DNA from: Streptomyces xinghaiensis S187
GTDB taxonomy: Bacteria > Actinomycetota > Actinomycetes > Streptomycetales > Streptomycetaceae
Length of the DNA stretch: 64,000 nucleotides
Assembly (NCBI RefSeq): GCF_000220705.2
Contig: NZ_CP023202.1
Span: 5,610,501 to 5,674,500, forward strand
Reading direction: 5' to 3'
Position numbers and translations under genes: made by a program. Under the pieces are notes generated by a model. The model was not told the DNA's origin. It did not search any database and saw only the letters and a program-made list of their open reading frames with translations. Below, one piece after another: positions 51,345 to 61,735 of this stretch (position 1 is the first letter of the stretch; each line of letters starts with the position of its first letter).

Positions 51345-52772
51345 GTGATCGACCTCTCGCTCGCCGAGATCACCGCCGCCGTCTCCGGCCGTCCGCACGA
51401 CATACCGGACCTCGGCGCCCGGGTCACCGGCTCCGTCGAGATCGACTCGCGGAAGGCGGGCCCGGGCGGCCTGTTCGCCGCGTTCGCCGGTGAGAACGTG
51501 GACGGCCACGACTACGCACGGCAGGCCGTCGAGCGGGGAGCGGTCGCCGTTCTCGCCGCCCGGCCCGTCGGCGTCCCGGCGATCGTCGTCGACGACGTCA
51601 CGGCCGCGCTCGGCGCGCTGGCCCGCGAGGTCGTCCGGCGGCTGGGCACCACCGTCGTCGCGCTGACCGGCTCGGCCGGCAAGACCAGCACCAAGGACCT
51701 GCTCGCCCAGCTCCTGCAGCGGATCGGCCCGACGGTCTGGCCGCCCGGCTCCCTCAACAACGAAATCGGGCTGCCGCTGACCGCCCTGCGCGCCGAGGCG
51801 ACGACCCGTCACCTCGTCCTGGAGATGGGCGCCCGCGGCAAGGGGCACATCCGGTACCTCGCGGAGCTCACCCCGCCGCGGATCGGCGTCGTGCTCAACG
51901 TCGGGACCGCGCACGTCGGCGAGTTCGGCGGCAAGGAGCAGATCGCCGAGGCCAAGGGCGAGCTGCCCGAGGCGCTGCCGCCGGCCGCGGAGGGCGGCCT
52001 GGCCGTCCTCAACGCCGACGACCCGCTGGTGCGCGCCATGGCGGGCCGTACCCGGGCCCGTACCGTCCTGTTCGGCGAGTCCGCGGACGCCGGCGTCCGG
52101 GCCGAGGACATCCGCCTCACGGACACCGGGCAGCCCGCCTTCACACTTCGCACCCCCACCGGGTGCAGTGCCGTGACCCTGCGGCTGTACGGTGAGCACC
52201 ACGTGTCGAACGCGCTCGCCGCGGCCGCCGTCGCCCATGAGTTGGGCATGCCTGCCGACGAGATCGCCACCGCGCTCTCCGAGGCCGGCCAGCTCTCCCG
52301 CTGGCGCATGGAGGTCACCGAGCGCCCGGACGGCGTGACGGTCGTCAACGACGCCTACAACGCGAACCCCGACTCCGTGCGGGCGGCGCTCCGTGCGCTC
52401 GTCGCCATGGGCAAGGGGCGTCGTACGTGGGCCGTGCTCGGCGAGATGGCCGAGCTCGGCGAGGAGTCACTCGCCGAGCACGACGCGGTCGGGCGGCTGG
52501 CCGTCCGGCTCAACGTCAGCAAGCTTGTGGCGGTCGGGGGCCGGGAGGCCGCCTGGCTCGACATGGGTGCCAAGAACGAGGGTTCGTGGGGTGAGGAGTC
52601 GGTGCACGTGTCCGACGCACGGGCGGCGGTCGACCTTATGCGCAGAGAACTGCGCCCGGGCGACGTCGTGCTGGTGAAGGCGTCCCGTTCGGTGGGGCTG
52701 GAGCGGGTGGCGCAGGAGCTGCTCGCCGACGGCGGCGCGGCCGCGGGCGAGGGTGAGGTCGCCGGCCGATGA
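51345..52772 (+). CDS. murF: UDP-MurNAc-tripeptide:D-Ala-D-Ala ligase MurF
   Basis: A 475-residue Mur ligase that adds D-Ala-D-Ala to complete the UDP-MurNAc pentapeptide. [12 protein letters not shown] at the uridine-binding domain, ATP loop [62 protein letters not shown] and the C-terminal VLLVKASRS-like block. The GTG at 51345 follows a GGGGGTGA stretch. Its stop overlaps the mraY start (ATGA). Confidence 0.97.
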   Translation: MIDLSLAEITAAVSGRPHDIPDLGARVTGSVEIDSRKAGPGGLFAAFAGENVDGHDYARQAVERGAVAVLAARPVGVPAIVVDDVTAALGALAREVVRRLGTTVVALTGSAGKTSTKDLLAQLLQRIGPTVWPPGSLNNEIGLPLTALRAEATTRHLVLEMGARGKGHIRYLAELTPPRIGVVLNVGTAHVGEFGGKEQIAEAKGELPEALPPAAEGGLAVLNADDPLVRAMAGRTRARTVLFGESADAGVRAEDIRLTDTGQPAFTLRTPTGCSAVTLRLYGEHHVSNALAAAAVAHELGMPADEIATALSEAGQLSRWRMEVTERPDGVTVVNDAYNANPDSVRAALRALVAMGKGRRTWAVLGEMAELGEESLAEHDAVGRLAVRLNVSKLVAVGGREAAWLDMGAKNEGSWGEESVHVSDARAAVDLMRRELRPGDVVLVKASRSVGLERVAQELLADGGAAAGEGEVAGR

Positions 52773-53839
52773 GGCAGATCCTCTTCTCCGGAGTCATCGG
52801 GCTCTTCCTGACCCTGGTCGGCACTCCGCTGCTGATCAAACTGCTGGCCCGCAAGGGCTACGGCCAGTACATCCGGGACGACGGCCCGCGCGGGCACCAC
52901 GGCAAGCGCGGCACCCCCACCATGGGTGGCATCGCCTTCATCCTGGCCACGCTCATCGCGTACGCCCTCACCAAGGTGATCACCGCCACGAACCCCACCT
53001 TCTCGGGTCTCCTGGTGCTCTTCCTGATGGCGGGTATGGGCCTGGTCGGCTTCCTGGACGACTACATCAAGATCGTCAAGCAGCGGAGCCTCGGTCTGCG
53101 CGCCAAGGCGAAGATGGCCGGCCAGCTGATCGTCGGCATCGCCTTCGCGGTCCTGTCGCTCAACTTCGCGGACGGCCGGGGCCAGACACCGGCCTCCGAC
53201 AAGCTGTCCTTCACGCAGGACTTCGGCTGGTCGCTCGGCCCGGTCATCTTCGTGATCTGGGCGCTGTTCATGATCCTCGCGATGTCGAACGGCGTGAACC
53301 TGACCGACGGCCTCGACGGCCTGGCCACCGGCGCCTCCGTGATGGTCTTCGGCGCCTACACCTTTATCGGCGTCTGGCAGCACCAGGAGTCCTGCGCCTA
53401 CGCCGAGCGGCTGACCAACCCCGCCGCCTGCTTCGAGGTCCGCGACCCGCTGGACCTGGCCGTGGTGGCCTCCGCCCTGATGGGCGCCTGCTTCGGCTTC
53501 CTGTGGTGGAACACCTCGCCCGCCAAGATCTTCATGGGCGACACCGGTTCGCTGGCGCTCGGCGGCGCGCTCGCCGGCCTGGCGATCGTCTCCCGCACGG
53601 AGCTCCTGCTCGCCCTGCTCGGCGGCCTCTTCGTCCTGATCACGATGTCCGTCGTCATCCAGGTCGGCTCCTTCCGCCTCACCGGGAAGCGGGTCTTCCG
53701 GATGGCGCCGCTCCAGCACCACTTCGAGCTCAAGGGCTGGAGCGAAGTGCTGGTCGTGGTCAGATTCTGGATCATCCAGGGCATGTGCGTGATCGTCGGT
53801 CTCGGGCTCTTCTACGCGGGCTGGGCGGCGGGCAAGTGA
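52769..53839 (+). CDS. mraY: phospho-N-acetylmuramoyl-pentapeptide transferase MraY
   Basis: A 356-residue polytopic enzyme with about ten membrane helices that transfers phospho-MurNAc-pentapeptide to undecaprenyl phosphate, making lipid I. Conserved polar loops: [20 protein letters not shown] with the DDxxK acidic pair, [24 protein letters not shown] and the C-terminal [14 protein letters not shown] overlaps murF; its own stop overlaps the murD start (GTGA). Confidence 0.98.
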   Translation: MRQILFSGVIGLFLTLVGTPLLIKLLARKGYGQYIRDDGPRGHHGKRGTPTMGGIAFILATLIAYALTKVITATNPTFSGLLVLFLMAGMGLVGFLDDYIKIVKQRSLGLRAKAKMAGQLIVGIAFAVLSLNFADGRGQTPASDKLSFTQDFGWSLGPVIFVIWALFMILAMSNGVNLTDGLDGLATGASVMVFGAYTFIGVWQHQESCAYAERLTNPAACFEVRDPLDLAVVASALMGACFGFLWWNTSPAKIFMGDTGSLALGGALAGLAIVSRTELLLALLGGLFVLITMSVVIQVGSFRLTGKRVFRMAPLQHHFELKGWSEVLVVVRFWIIQGMCVIVGLGLFYAGWAAGK

Positions 53840-55272
53840 ACTGGACCGGCACCCGTGTCACCGTCGCCGGACTCGGTGTCTCCGGGGTCCCCGCAGCGCG
53901 CGTGCTGCGGGGCCTCGGTGCCCGGGTCACCGTGGTCAACGACGGCGACGACGAACGGTCGCGGCGGCAGGCCGCCGAACTGGAGGCGCTGGGCGTCACG
54001 GTCCGCCTGGGCGACGGCGCCACCCTCCCCGAGTCCACCGAACTCGTCGTCACCGCCCCCGGGTGGCAGCCGGACAAGCCGCTCTTCCGGGCCGCGGCCG
54101 AGGCCGGCGTCCCTGTCTGGGGCGATGTGGAGCTGGCCTGGCGCCTGCGCGGCCCGGACGCCGCGCCCTGGCTCGCCGTCACCGGCACCAACGGCAAGAC
54201 CACCACGGTCCGGATGCTCGCCGCCATCCTGGAGGCCGCCGGGCTGCGCACCGCCGCCGTCGGCAACATCGGCGTCTCCGTCCTGGACGCCGTCCTCACC
54301 GAGCAGCGGGAGGGCGCCGCGCCGTACGACGTGCTGGCCGTCGAACTCTCCAGCTACCAGCTGCACTGGGCGCCCAGCCTGCGCGCGCACTCCGCCACCG
54401 TCCTCAACCTGGCGCCCGACCACCTCGACTGGCACGGCTCGATGGAGGCGTACGCCGCCGACAAGGGCCGGGTCTACCGGGGCAACACGGTCGCCTGCGT
54501 CTACAACGCGGCCGACAAGGCCACCGAGGAACTGGTGCGCGCCGCCGACGTGGAGGAGGGCTGCCGCGCCATCGGCTTCACGCTCGGCCCCCCGGCGCCC
54601 TCCCAGCTCGGTGTCGTCGACGGCATCCTCGTCGACCGCGCGTTCGTGGCGGACCGTCAGAAGCAGGCCCAGGAGCTGGCCGAGGTCTCCGACGTCAACC
54701 CGCCGGTCCCGCACAACATCGCCAACGCCCTCGCCGCCGCGGCCCTGGCCCGCGCCTACGGCGTCGAGCCGCGCGCCGTACGGGACGGCCTGCGGGCGTT
54801 CCGGCCCGAACCGCACCGCATCGCGCGGGTCGCGGAGATCGGCGGCGTCACGTACATCGACGACTCCAAGGCGACCAACACCCATGCCGCCGAGGCCTCC
54901 CTGACCGCCTACGACCCCGTCGTCTGGATCGCCGGCGGCCTCGCCAAGGGCGCCAGGTTCGACGAGCTGGTGGCGGCGGCCTCCGGACGGCTGCGCGGGG
55001 CGGTCCTGATGGGCGCCGACCGGGCCCTCATCCGCGAAGCCCTGACGCGACACGCCCCGGATGTCCCGGTCGCCGAGCTCGACCGGACCGACACTGGGGC
55101 GATGGCGGCGGCGGTCCGGGAAGCGGCGGCGCTCGCCCGGCCGGGAGACACCGTTCTGCTGGCCCCCGCCTGCGCCTCGATGGACATGTTCGTCAACTAC
55201 GGCAAGCGCGGCGAGGCCTTCGCCGAGGCCGTACGCGAGCTCGGGGCCGGGCATGGGGGACAGGGACGCTGA
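53836..55272 (+). CDS. murD: UDP-MurNAc-L-Ala:D-Glu ligase MurD
   Basis: A 478-residue Mur ligase adding D-Glu to UDP-MurNAc-L-Ala. Rossmann start [20 protein letters not shown] loop [64 protein letters not shown] and the C-terminal [25 protein letters not shown] start inside the mraY stop, so translation is coupled. A 60-nt gap to ftsW. Confidence 0.97.
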   Translation: MNWTGTRVTVAGLGVSGVPAARVLRGLGARVTVVNDGDDERSRRQAAELEALGVTVRLGDGATLPESTELVVTAPGWQPDKPLFRAAAEAGVPVWGDVELAWRLRGPDAAPWLAVTGTNGKTTTVRMLAAILEAAGLRTAAVGNIGVSVLDAVLTEQREGAAPYDVLAVELSSYQLHWAPSLRAHSATVLNLAPDHLDWHGSMEAYAADKGRVYRGNTVACVYNAADKATEELVRAADVEEGCRAIGFTLGPPAPSQLGVVDGILVDRAFVADRQKQAQELAEVSDVNPPVPHNIANALAAAALARAYGVEPRAVRDGLRAFRPEPHRIARVAEIGGVTYIDDSKATNTHAAEASLTAYDPVVWIAGGLAKGARFDELVAAASGRLRGAVLMGADRALIREALTRHAPDVPVAELDRTDTGAMAAAVREAAALARPGDTVLLAPACASMDMFVNYGKRGEAFAEAVRELGAGHGGQGR

Positions 55273-55332
55273 CCGGGCCGCCCCCCGTGCCCGGCCGGCC
55301 GCCCGGCACCCGGCAGCCCGACTGGAGGGGAC

Positions 55333-56742
55333 ATGACGGCCGAGCGGCCCCGCATCCCGACACGTGAGCGAGCCCCGGCACGTCCCCGCCCGGCACGGTC
55401 CGGCGGGGCGGGCCGGAGCCGCACCGCCCCGGCCCGCCCCGGACGCCGCCCCTCCGGCCGCTCCGGCCCGGTGCACCGGCTGCGGCACCTCAGGGACCGT
55501 CTGCGGCGCGCCTGGGACCGTCCGCTGACGGCCTATTACCTGATCCTGGGCAGCGGGCTGCTGCTGACCGTGCTGGGCCTGGTGATGGTCTTCTCCGCCT
55601 CCCAGATCCAGGCGCTCCGCTCCGACCTGCCCTCCACCTACTTCTTCGGCAAGCAGCTGCTGGCCGCCGGGATCGGCGCGGGCCTGCTCCTGCTGGCCTC
55701 CCGGATGCCGGTCCGTCTCCACCGCGCCCTGGCGTACCCGCTGCTCGCCGTCTGCCTGGTGCTGCTGGTGCTGGTCCAGATCCCCGGCGTCGGGCACGCG
55801 GTGAAGGGCAATCAGAACTGGATCCAGCTCGGCGGCCCGTTCCAGCTCCAGCCCAGCGAGTTCGGGAAACTCGCGCTCGTCCTCTGGGGCGCCGACCTGC
55901 TCGCGCGCAAGCGGGAGAAGAAGCTGCTGACCCAGTGGAAGCACCTGCTGGTGCCGCTGGTCCCGGTCGCCTTCCTGGTGCTCGGACTGATCATGCTCGG
56001 CGGCGACATGGGCACGGCCATCATCCTGACCGCGATCCTCTTCGGCCTGCTCTGGCTGGCCGGCGCCCCCACCCGGCTGTTCGCCGGGGTGCTCGCGGTC
56101 GCCGGGCTCATCGGCGCGCTGTTCATCGGGACCAACCCCAACCGGATGGCCCGCCTGGAGTGCATCGGTGCCACCGACCCCGGCCCGCAGGACCAGTGCT
56201 GGCAGGCCGTCCACGGGATATACGCTCTGGCCAACGGCAACTGGTTCGGTGCCGGCCTCGGCGCAAGCGTGGAGAAATGGGGTGAACTACCCGAACCACA
56301 CACCGACTTCATCTTCGCCGTGACAGGGGAGGAACTCGGCCTGGCGGGGACGCTGTCGGTGCTCGCCCTCTACGCGGCTCTAGGCTATGCGGGTATCCGC
56401 GTGGCCGGACGCACGGAGGACCCCTTCGTCAGGTACGCCGCGGGAGGTGTGACCACCTGGATCACGGCCCAGGCCGTGGTCAACATCGGTGCGGTGCTCG
56501 GCCTGCTGCCGATCGCCGGAGTCCCGCTCCCGCTGGTCTCCTACGGGGGGTCGGCCCTGCTGCCGACCCTGTTCGCCGTCGGGCTGATGATCGCGTTCGC
56601 GCGCAGTGAGCCCGCCGCCCGGGCGGCCCTGGCCATGCGGCAGCCTCGTCTGAGGCGGTTTTACCCGGGAAAGCGGCTGGCCCGGGCGGGAAGGAACACG
56701 ATGAGACGGCGCGCGGAGCGGCCGCCGTCCGGAGAGCGGTGA
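55333..56742 (+). CDS. ftsW: SEDS peptidoglycan glycosyltransferase FtsW
   Basis: A 469-residue SEDS polymerase working with FtsI at the septum. The N-terminal ~70 residues are Arg/Pro-rich and cytosolic, followed by ten membrane helices. The SEDS hallmarks are NWIQLGGPFQLQPSEFGKLAL, GGDMGTAIIL, WFGAGLGASVEKWGELPEPHTDFIFAVTGEELGL and the C-terminal GVPLPLVSYGGSALLPTLFAVG. The ATG at 55333 follows GGAGGGG. A basic tail (LRRFYPGKRLARAGRNTMRRR) ends the protein. Confidence 0.97.
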   Translation: MTAERPRIPTRERAPARPRPARSGGAGRSRTAPARPGRRPSGRSGPVHRLRHLRDRLRRAWDRPLTAYYLILGSGLLLTVLGLVMVFSASQIQALRSDLPSTYFFGKQLLAAGIGAGLLLLASRMPVRLHRALAYPLLAVCLVLLVLVQIPGVGHAVKGNQNWIQLGGPFQLQPSEFGKLALVLWGADLLARKREKKLLTQWKHLLVPLVPVAFLVLGLIMLGGDMGTAIILTAILFGLLWLAGAPTRLFAGVLAVAGLIGALFIGTNPNRMARLECIGATDPGPQDQCWQAVHGIYALANGNWFGAGLGASVEKWGELPEPHTDFIFAVTGEELGLAGTLSVLALYAALGYAGIRVAGRTEDPFVRYAAGGVTTWITAQAVVNIGAVLGLLPIAGVPLPLVSYGGSALLPTLFAVGLMIAFARSEPAARAALAMRQPRLRRFYPGKRLARAGRNTMRRRAERPPSGER

Positions 56743-56748
56743 ATTTCG

Positions 56749-57843
56749 GTGCATGTCGTACTCGCCGGTGGGGGGACCGCCGGCCACATCGAGCCCGCGC
56801 TCGCCCTCGCGGATGCCCTGCGGAGGCACGACCCGGCCGTGGGAATCACGGCCCTGGGAACGGAGCGCGGACTCGAGACCCGGCTCGTACCCGAGCGGGG
56901 CTACGAACTGGGGCTGATCCCGGCCGTACCGCTGCCGCGCAAGCCCACGCCGGAACTGATCACCGTTCCCGGCCGGCTGCGCGGCACCATCAAGGCCGCG
57001 GAGCAGATCCTGGAGCGCACCAAGGCCGACTGCGTGGTGGGGTTCGGCGGCTATGTGGCGCTGCCCGGCTATCTCGCGGCCAAGCGGCTGGGGGTGCCGA
57101 TCATCGTCCACGAGGCCAACGCGCGCCCCGGCCTCGCCAACAAGATCGGCTCGCGGTACGCGGCGGCCGTCGCGGTGAGCACCCCGGACAGCAAGCTGCG
57201 CGGCGCCCGTTACGTGGGCATTCCGCTGCGCCGCTCCATCGCCACCCTGGACCGGGCGGCGGCCCGGCCGGAGGCCCGGGCCGCGTTCGGCCTGGACCAG
57301 AACCTGCCGACCCTGCTGGTGTCCGGCGGATCGCAGGGCGCGCGGCGGCTGAACGAGGTCGTGCAGACGGTGGCTCCGGCGCTCCAGCGTGCGGGCATCC
57401 AGATCCTGCACGCGGTCGGCCCCAAGAACGAACTGCCGCGGGCCGACAACATGCCGGGCATGCCGCCGTACATCCCCGTCTCGTACGTGGACCGGATGGA
57501 CCTGGCCTACGCGGCGGCGGACATGATGCTCTGCCGGGCGGGCGCGATGACGGTCGCCGAGCTGTCGGCCGTCGGGCTGCCCGCCGCCTATGTGCCGCTG
57601 CCCATCGGCAACGGTGAACAGCGGCTCAACGCCCAGCCGGTGGTCAAGGCGGGCGGCGGACTCCTGGTGGACGACGCCGAACTGACGCCCGAGTGGGTAC
57701 AGCAGCAGGTGGTGCCGGTGCTCACCGACGCCTACCGGCTGCACGAGATGTCGCGCGCGGCCGCCGACTTCGGCCGCCGGGACGCCGACGAACTGCTGGT
57801 CGGCATGGTCTACGAGGCGATCGCGGCACGCCGGGCCGGCTGA
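56749..57843 (+). CDS. murG: UDP-GlcNAc:lipid I GlcNAc transferase MurG
   Basis: A 364-residue peripheral membrane GT-B glycosyltransferase making lipid II. First Gly-rich loop [55 protein letters not shown], the UDP-binding [14 protein letters not shown], and the C-terminal donor site [26 protein letters not shown] with [12 protein letters not shown] start 6 nt after the ftsW stop. Full length. Confidence 0.98.
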   Translation: MHVVLAGGGTAGHIEPALALADALRRHDPAVGITALGTERGLETRLVPERGYELGLIPAVPLPRKPTPELITVPGRLRGTIKAAEQILERTKADCVVGFGGYVALPGYLAAKRLGVPIIVHEANARPGLANKIGSRYAAAVAVSTPDSKLRGARYVGIPLRRSIATLDRAAARPEARAAFGLDQNLPTLLVSGGSQGARRLNEVVQTVAPALQRAGIQILHAVGPKNELPRADNMPGMPPYIPVSYVDRMDLAYAAADMMLCRAGAMTVAELSAVGLPAAYVPLPIGNGEQRLNAQPVVKAGGGLLVDDAELTPEWVQQQVVPVLTDAYRLHEMSRAAADFGRRDADELLVGMVYEAIAARRAG

Positions 57844-57887
57844 CGGCCGCGGAGGACAGCGCGCGGAACGCGGGAAGGCAGGGGAGC

Positions 57888-58688
57888 GTGGCCGGACAGA
57901 CGACCGCCCGGCGCGGCGGAAACGGGCTGTCGCCGTCCGGCCCGTCCCCGGAACCGGCCGGGCGGGAGCGTCCGCGCCGGTGGCGCCCGCGTGGAGACCG
58001 GCTCGTCTTCTGGGCCCTGGGCCTGGCCCTGTCCGCGGCCGGTGTCTTCTGGTTCCTGTACGGCTCGCCGTGGGTGCGGGTGGAGCGGGTGACGGTCGAC
58101 GGGACCGGGGTGCTGACCCCGGAGCAGGTCCGCCGGGCGGCCGCCGTTCCGCTCGGCGCCCCTCTGGTTTCCGTCGACACCGACGCGGTCGCCGCCCGGC
58201 TGCGGGAAAAACTCCCGCGTGTCGACTCCGTCGAGGTCGTACGCTCTTGGCCGCACGAGGTCGGTCTGAAGGTGACGGAGCGAAAGCCCGCGGTGCTTAT
58301 CGAAAAGGGCGGAAAGTTCATCGAAGTGGACGGTGAGGGTGTGCTTTTCGCCACGGTGAGCCAACCGCCCAAGGGCGTACCGCTGCTGGAAATGGACGCC
58401 GCCCGGTCACCGAGTCTGCGTCGTTTCGGAGCGGAACGGCTGCGGAGGGAGGCAGCCGGTGTCGCGGCCGGGCTGCCTGCCCCGATTCACCGGGAGACCC
58501 GTGCCCTGGTGGTCCGTTCCTACGACTCCGTCACGCTGGAACTGACGGGCGGCCGGACCGTGGTCTGGGGTTCGCCCGAACGCTCGGAACAGAAGGCGGG
58601 GACGCTTCTCGCATTGCTGAAAAGCGCGCGGGGAGCCGACCACTTCGATGTGAGCTCTCCCAGCGCCCCGGCGGTCTCCGGGAGTTGA
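57888..58688 (+). CDS. ftsQ: cell division protein FtsQ
   Basis: A 266-residue bitopic divisome protein. Cytosolic Arg/Pro-rich N-terminus (~38 residues), one membrane helix (LVFWALGLALSAAGVFWFLYG), then a POTRA domain (VRVERVTVDGTGVLTPEQVRRAA, ... LPRVDSVEVVRSWPHEVGLKVTERKP) and the FtsQ beta domain ending SARGADHFDVSSPSAPAVSGS. It recruits FtsL and the FtsB equivalent. The GTG at 57888 has GGGGAG upstream; the longer frame is rejected since it overlaps murG. Confidence 0.95.
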   Translation: MAGQTTARRGGNGLSPSGPSPEPAGRERPRRWRPRGDRLVFWALGLALSAAGVFWFLYGSPWVRVERVTVDGTGVLTPEQVRRAAAVPLGAPLVSVDTDAVAARLREKLPRVDSVEVVRSWPHEVGLKVTERKPAVLIEKGGKFIEVDGEGVLFATVSQPPKGVPLLEMDAARSPSLRRFGAERLRREAAGVAAGLPAPIHRETRALVVRSYDSVTLELTGGRTVVWGSPERSEQKAGTLLALLKSARGADHFDVSSPSAPAVSGS

Positions 58689-58777
58689 CCCCGGCTCATC
58701 CGGCCCGCACCCTGGTGCCCCACCACGACGCGCGATCACATAGGGTGAAAAGAAAAGCGGCAGGTTCGGCGTGTTCG

Positions 58778-58807
58778 TTGAACGCGCGGCACTTGTCGAC
58801 TTAGTGT
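58778..58807 (+). promoter_or_regulatory. candidate ftsZ promoter
   Basis: TTGAAC (58778-58783), 18-nt spacer, TAGTGT (58802-58807). It lies in the 239-bp ftsQ-ftsZ gap, where streptomycetes are known to have several ftsZ promoters, one of them developmentally induced. A further -10-like TAGGGT at 58741-58746 lacks a clear -35. Confidence 0.6.
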
Positions 58808-58842
58808 CTCGTTCGAAGGCTCCAAGGGGCAGACACACTGGT

Positions 58843-58867
58843 AACCCTAAACTTCACGGTTAGGGTT
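58843..58867 (+). promoter_or_regulatory. inverted repeat in ftsZ leader
   Basis: AACCCTAA (58843-58850), 9-nt spacer, TTAGGGTT (58860-58867). It is downstream of the candidate promoter and 60 nt before the ftsZ GTG. It is either an operator or an RNA hairpin in the leader. I recall a very similar sequence upstream of ftsZ in other streptomycetes, so it looks conserved. Confidence 0.6.
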
Positions 58868-58927
58868 CGGGTCGGCACTTCGAACCGGCCCTCAGGCATA
58901 CGTAACTCGAGGCGAGAGGCCTTCGAC

Positions 58928-60145
58928 GTGGCAGCACCGCAGAACTACCTCGCAGTCATCAAGGTCGTCGGCATCGGCGGCGGTGGCGTCAACGCCATCA
59001 ACCGGATGATCGAGGTCGGTCTCAAGGGCGTCGAGTTCATCGCGATCAACACGGACGCGCAGGCCCTGCTGATGAGCGACGCGGACGTCAAACTCGACGT
59101 CGGCCGTGAGCTCACCCGGGGCCTCGGCGCCGGCGCCAACCCCGATGTCGGCCGCAAGGCGGCCGAGGACCACCGCGAGGAGATCGAGGAGGTTCTCAAG
59201 GGGGCCGACATGGTCTTCGTCACCGCGGGCGAGGGCGGTGGCACGGGCACCGGCGGCGCCCCCGTGGTCGCCGGCATCGCCCGCTCCCTGGGGGCGCTGA
59301 CCATCGGCGTGGTCACCCGCCCCTTCACCTTCGAGGGCCGGCGCCGGGCGAACCAGGCCGAGGACGGCATCGCCGGCCTGCGCGACGAGGTCGACACCCT
59401 CATCGTGATCCCCAACGACCGGCTGCTGTCGATCTCCGACCGCCAGGTCAGCGTGCTCGACGCCTTCAAGTCCGCGGACCAGGTCCTGCTGTCGGGCGTC
59501 CAGGGCATCACCGACCTCATCACCACCCCGGGGCTCATCAACCTCGACTTCGCGGATGTGAAGTCCGTGATGTCCGAGGCGGGATCGGCGCTCATGGGCA
59601 TCGGCTCGGCGCGCGGCGACGACCGCGCCGTGGCCGCCGCCGAGATGGCGATCTCCTCGCCGCTGCTGGAGGCGTCCATCGACGGCGCCCGCGGGGTGCT
59701 GCTCTCCATCTCCGGCGGCTCCGACCTCGGTCTGTTCGAGATCAACGAGGCCGCGCAGCTGGTCAGCGAGGCGGCCCACCCCGAGGCCAACATCATCTTC
59801 GGCGCGGTCATCGACGACGCCCTCGGCGACGAGGTCCGGGTCACCGTGATCGCGGCCGGGTTCGACGGCGGCCAGCCGCCCTCGAAGAGCCAGAGCCGGG
59901 ACAAGGTGCTCGGCTCCTACGGCGGCCGCGAGGAGACGCCCGCGCCCGCTCCGGCGGAGAGCCGCCCGTCCTTCGGCGGACTCGGCAGCGTCACCCCCTC
60001 CCGCGAGGAGGAGCCCGAGCCGGCCGAGGCGGCCCCGGTCGCCGACGTCCCCTCGCCGCCGGCCGCGCCCCCGCAGGTGCCCCCGGCCCGTCCGTACTCG
60101 GACAGCCAGGCCGAGGAGCTCGACGTGCCGGACTTCCTCAAGTAG
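58928..60145 (+). CDS. ftsZ: cell division GTPase FtsZ
   Basis: A 405-residue tubulin-like GTPase that forms the Z ring. GTP-binding [16 protein letters not shown], tubulin signature [30 protein letters not shown], synergy loop [11 protein letters not shown], a Pro/Glu-rich disordered linker of ~70 residues and the conserved C-terminal peptide DVPDFLK, which binds SepF and other partners. The GTG at 58928 has GAGGCGAGAGG further upstream. In sporulating streptomycetes many Z rings form at once. The downstream pgeF starts 13 nt after its stop. Confidence 0.99.
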   Translation: MAAPQNYLAVIKVVGIGGGGVNAINRMIEVGLKGVEFIAINTDAQALLMSDADVKLDVGRELTRGLGAGANPDVGRKAAEDHREEIEEVLKGADMVFVTAGEGGGTGTGGAPVVAGIARSLGALTIGVVTRPFTFEGRRRANQAEDGIAGLRDEVDTLIVIPNDRLLSISDRQVSVLDAFKSADQVLLSGVQGITDLITTPGLINLDFADVKSVMSEAGSALMGIGSARGDDRAVAAAEMAISSPLLEASIDGARGVLLSISGGSDLGLFEINEAAQLVSEAAHPEANIIFGAVIDDALGDEVRVTVIAAGFDGGQPPSKSQSRDKVLGSYGGREETPAPAPAESRPSFGGLGSVTPSREEEPEPAEAAPVADVPSPPAAPPQVPPARPYSDSQAEELDVPDFLK

Positions 60146-60158
60146 CCCTGGTCCGCAC

Positions 60159-60890
60159 GTGATAGGGGAACAGTACGAGACGGGCGGCGCCCGCTTCGCC
60201 TTCACCGACCGGTGGGGCGGGGTGAGCGCCGCTCCGTATGCCGAGCTCAATCTCGGCGGCGCGGTCGGCGACGACCCCTCGGCCGTCCGCAAGAACCGCG
60301 GGCTCGCCGCGGAGTCGCTGGGGATCGCCCCGGAGCGGGTGGTCTGGATGAACCAGGTGCACGGCCGGGACGTGGCCGTGGTCGACGGCCCCTGGGAGGG
60401 AACGGCGGGCGACGCCGTCGACGCGGTGGTGACGGCCCGCCGGGGACTCGCCCTCGCGGTGCTCACCGCGGACTGCGTTCCGGTCCTGCTGGCCGACCCG
60501 GTCGCCGGAATCGCGGGCGCCGCCCACGCGGGCCGTCCCGGACTCGCCGCCGGAGTGGTCCCGGCACTGGTCGGAGCCATGGTGCGGCTGGGTGCCGAAC
60601 CCTCCCGGCTCGTCGCGCACACCGGCCCGGCCATCTGCGGCCGTTGCTACGAGGTCCCGGCGGGGATGCGGGACGAGGTCGCCGCCGTGGTGCCCGGCGC
60701 CCGGGCCGTCACGGCCTGGGGCACGCCCGCCCTCGACGTGCCGGCCGGTGTCCGGGAGCAGCTGTCCGGGCTCGGGGTGGAGGGGGCGGTCTCGTCGACC
60801 GTCTGCACCCGCGAATCGGCGGACCATTTCTCGTACCGCGGCGAGCGCACCACCGGGCGCCTGGCCTCCTATGTCTGGTTGGACGGATGA
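60159..60890 (+). CDS. pgeF: peptidoglycan editing factor PgeF (YlmD/YfiH)
   Basis: A 243-residue member of the multicopper-oxidase-like DUF152 family. In E. coli PgeF removes wrongly incorporated Ser from UDP-MurNAc peptides; relatives also cleave purine nucleosides. Catalytic Cys and His: NQVHG, LTADCVPVLLAD and GAAHAGRPG. The commonly seen HAGWRG is HAGRPG here. The C-terminal CTRESADHFSYRGERTTGR is standard. GTG start; the stop overlaps the next gene (ATGA). Located right after ftsZ, as in many Gram-positive genomes. Confidence 0.94.
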   Translation: MIGEQYETGGARFAFTDRWGGVSAAPYAELNLGGAVGDDPSAVRKNRGLAAESLGIAPERVVWMNQVHGRDVAVVDGPWEGTAGDAVDAVVTARRGLALAVLTADCVPVLLADPVAGIAGAAHAGRPGLAAGVVPALVGAMVRLGAEPSRLVAHTGPAICGRCYEVPAGMRDEVAAVVPGARAVTAWGTPALDVPAGVREQLSGLGVEGAVSSTVCTRESADHFSYRGERTTGRLASYVWLDG

Positions 60891-61612
60891 GCGTGACCGA
60901 TCGCAGGGCCGAACTGGCCGCCAACCTGGGGCGGGTGGAGGGGCGCATCGCCTCCGCCTGCGCCGCGGCGGGCCGGAAGCGGGAGGAGGTGACCCTGATC
61001 GTGGTCACCAAGACCTACCCGGCCTCGGACGTGCGGCTCCTCGCCGGACTGGGCGTCCGGCACGTCGCGGAGAACCGGGACCAGGATGCCGCGCCGAAGG
61101 CGGCGGAATGCGCGGACCTGCCGCTGACCTGGCACTTCGTCGGCCAGTTGCAGACCAACAAAGTCCGTTCCGTGGTCAGTTATGCCGATGTGGTGCATTC
61201 CGTGGACCGCCCCAGACTCGTCAGCGCGCTGTCCGCGGCGGCGGTCCGGGCCGGCCGTGAACCGGTCTGCCTGATCCAGGTCGCCCTGGACGCCGGGTCC
61301 GGCGAGGCGGCGGGCCGGGGCGGCGCCGCGCCCGGCGCGGTACCGGAGTTGGGGGACGCGATCGCGGCCGCCGGCGGTCTGCGGCTCGGCGGCGTGATGA
61401 CCGTGGCGCCGCTCACCGGCCCTTACGCCGGGCGTCAACGGGACGCCTTCGAGCGGCTGTTGGAAATCTCATCCGGCCTGCGGGCGCGTCATCCTGCTGC
61501 GAACATGGTCTCAGCGGGTATGAGTACGGATCTCGAGGACGCCATCGGGGCCGGAGCGACACATGTACGCGTCGGTACTGCGGTACTCGGAGTCAGGCCC
61601 GGCCTCCGGTAA
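60887..61612 (+). CDS. YggS-family PLP homeostasis protein (YlmE)
   Basis: A 241-residue PLP-binding TIM-barrel protein. The PLP Lys is in VVTKTYPASDV; HVAENRDQDAAPKA, TWHFVGQLQTNKVRSV and MSTDLEDAIGAGATHVRVGTAVLG are conserved. The family regulates pyridoxal phosphate supply and amino-acid balance. ATG overlaps the pgeF stop. The Gly/Ala-rich insertion around residues 140-155 replaces the more usual loop. Confidence 0.94.
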   Translation: MSVTDRRAELAANLGRVEGRIASACAAAGRKREEVTLIVVTKTYPASDVRLLAGLGVRHVAENRDQDAAPKAAECADLPLTWHFVGQLQTNKVRSVVSYADVVHSVDRPRLVSALSAAAVRAGREPVCLIQVALDAGSGEAAGRGGAAPGAVPELGDAIAAAGGLRLGGVMTVAPLTGPYAGRQRDAFERLLEISSGLRARHPAANMVSAGMSTDLEDAIGAGATHVRVGTAVLGVRPGLR

Positions 61613-61735
61613 CGTCGCCAAGAAGTCGGACCACAGCAGAAAATATGGTCGGTTCCGCCCCCGGGCGGGCGGGCCGAGTGGATCCAGGGCGGCCGGTGAC
61701 GGAGCCGATCCACCACAGAGCGGAGGACGCAGAAC

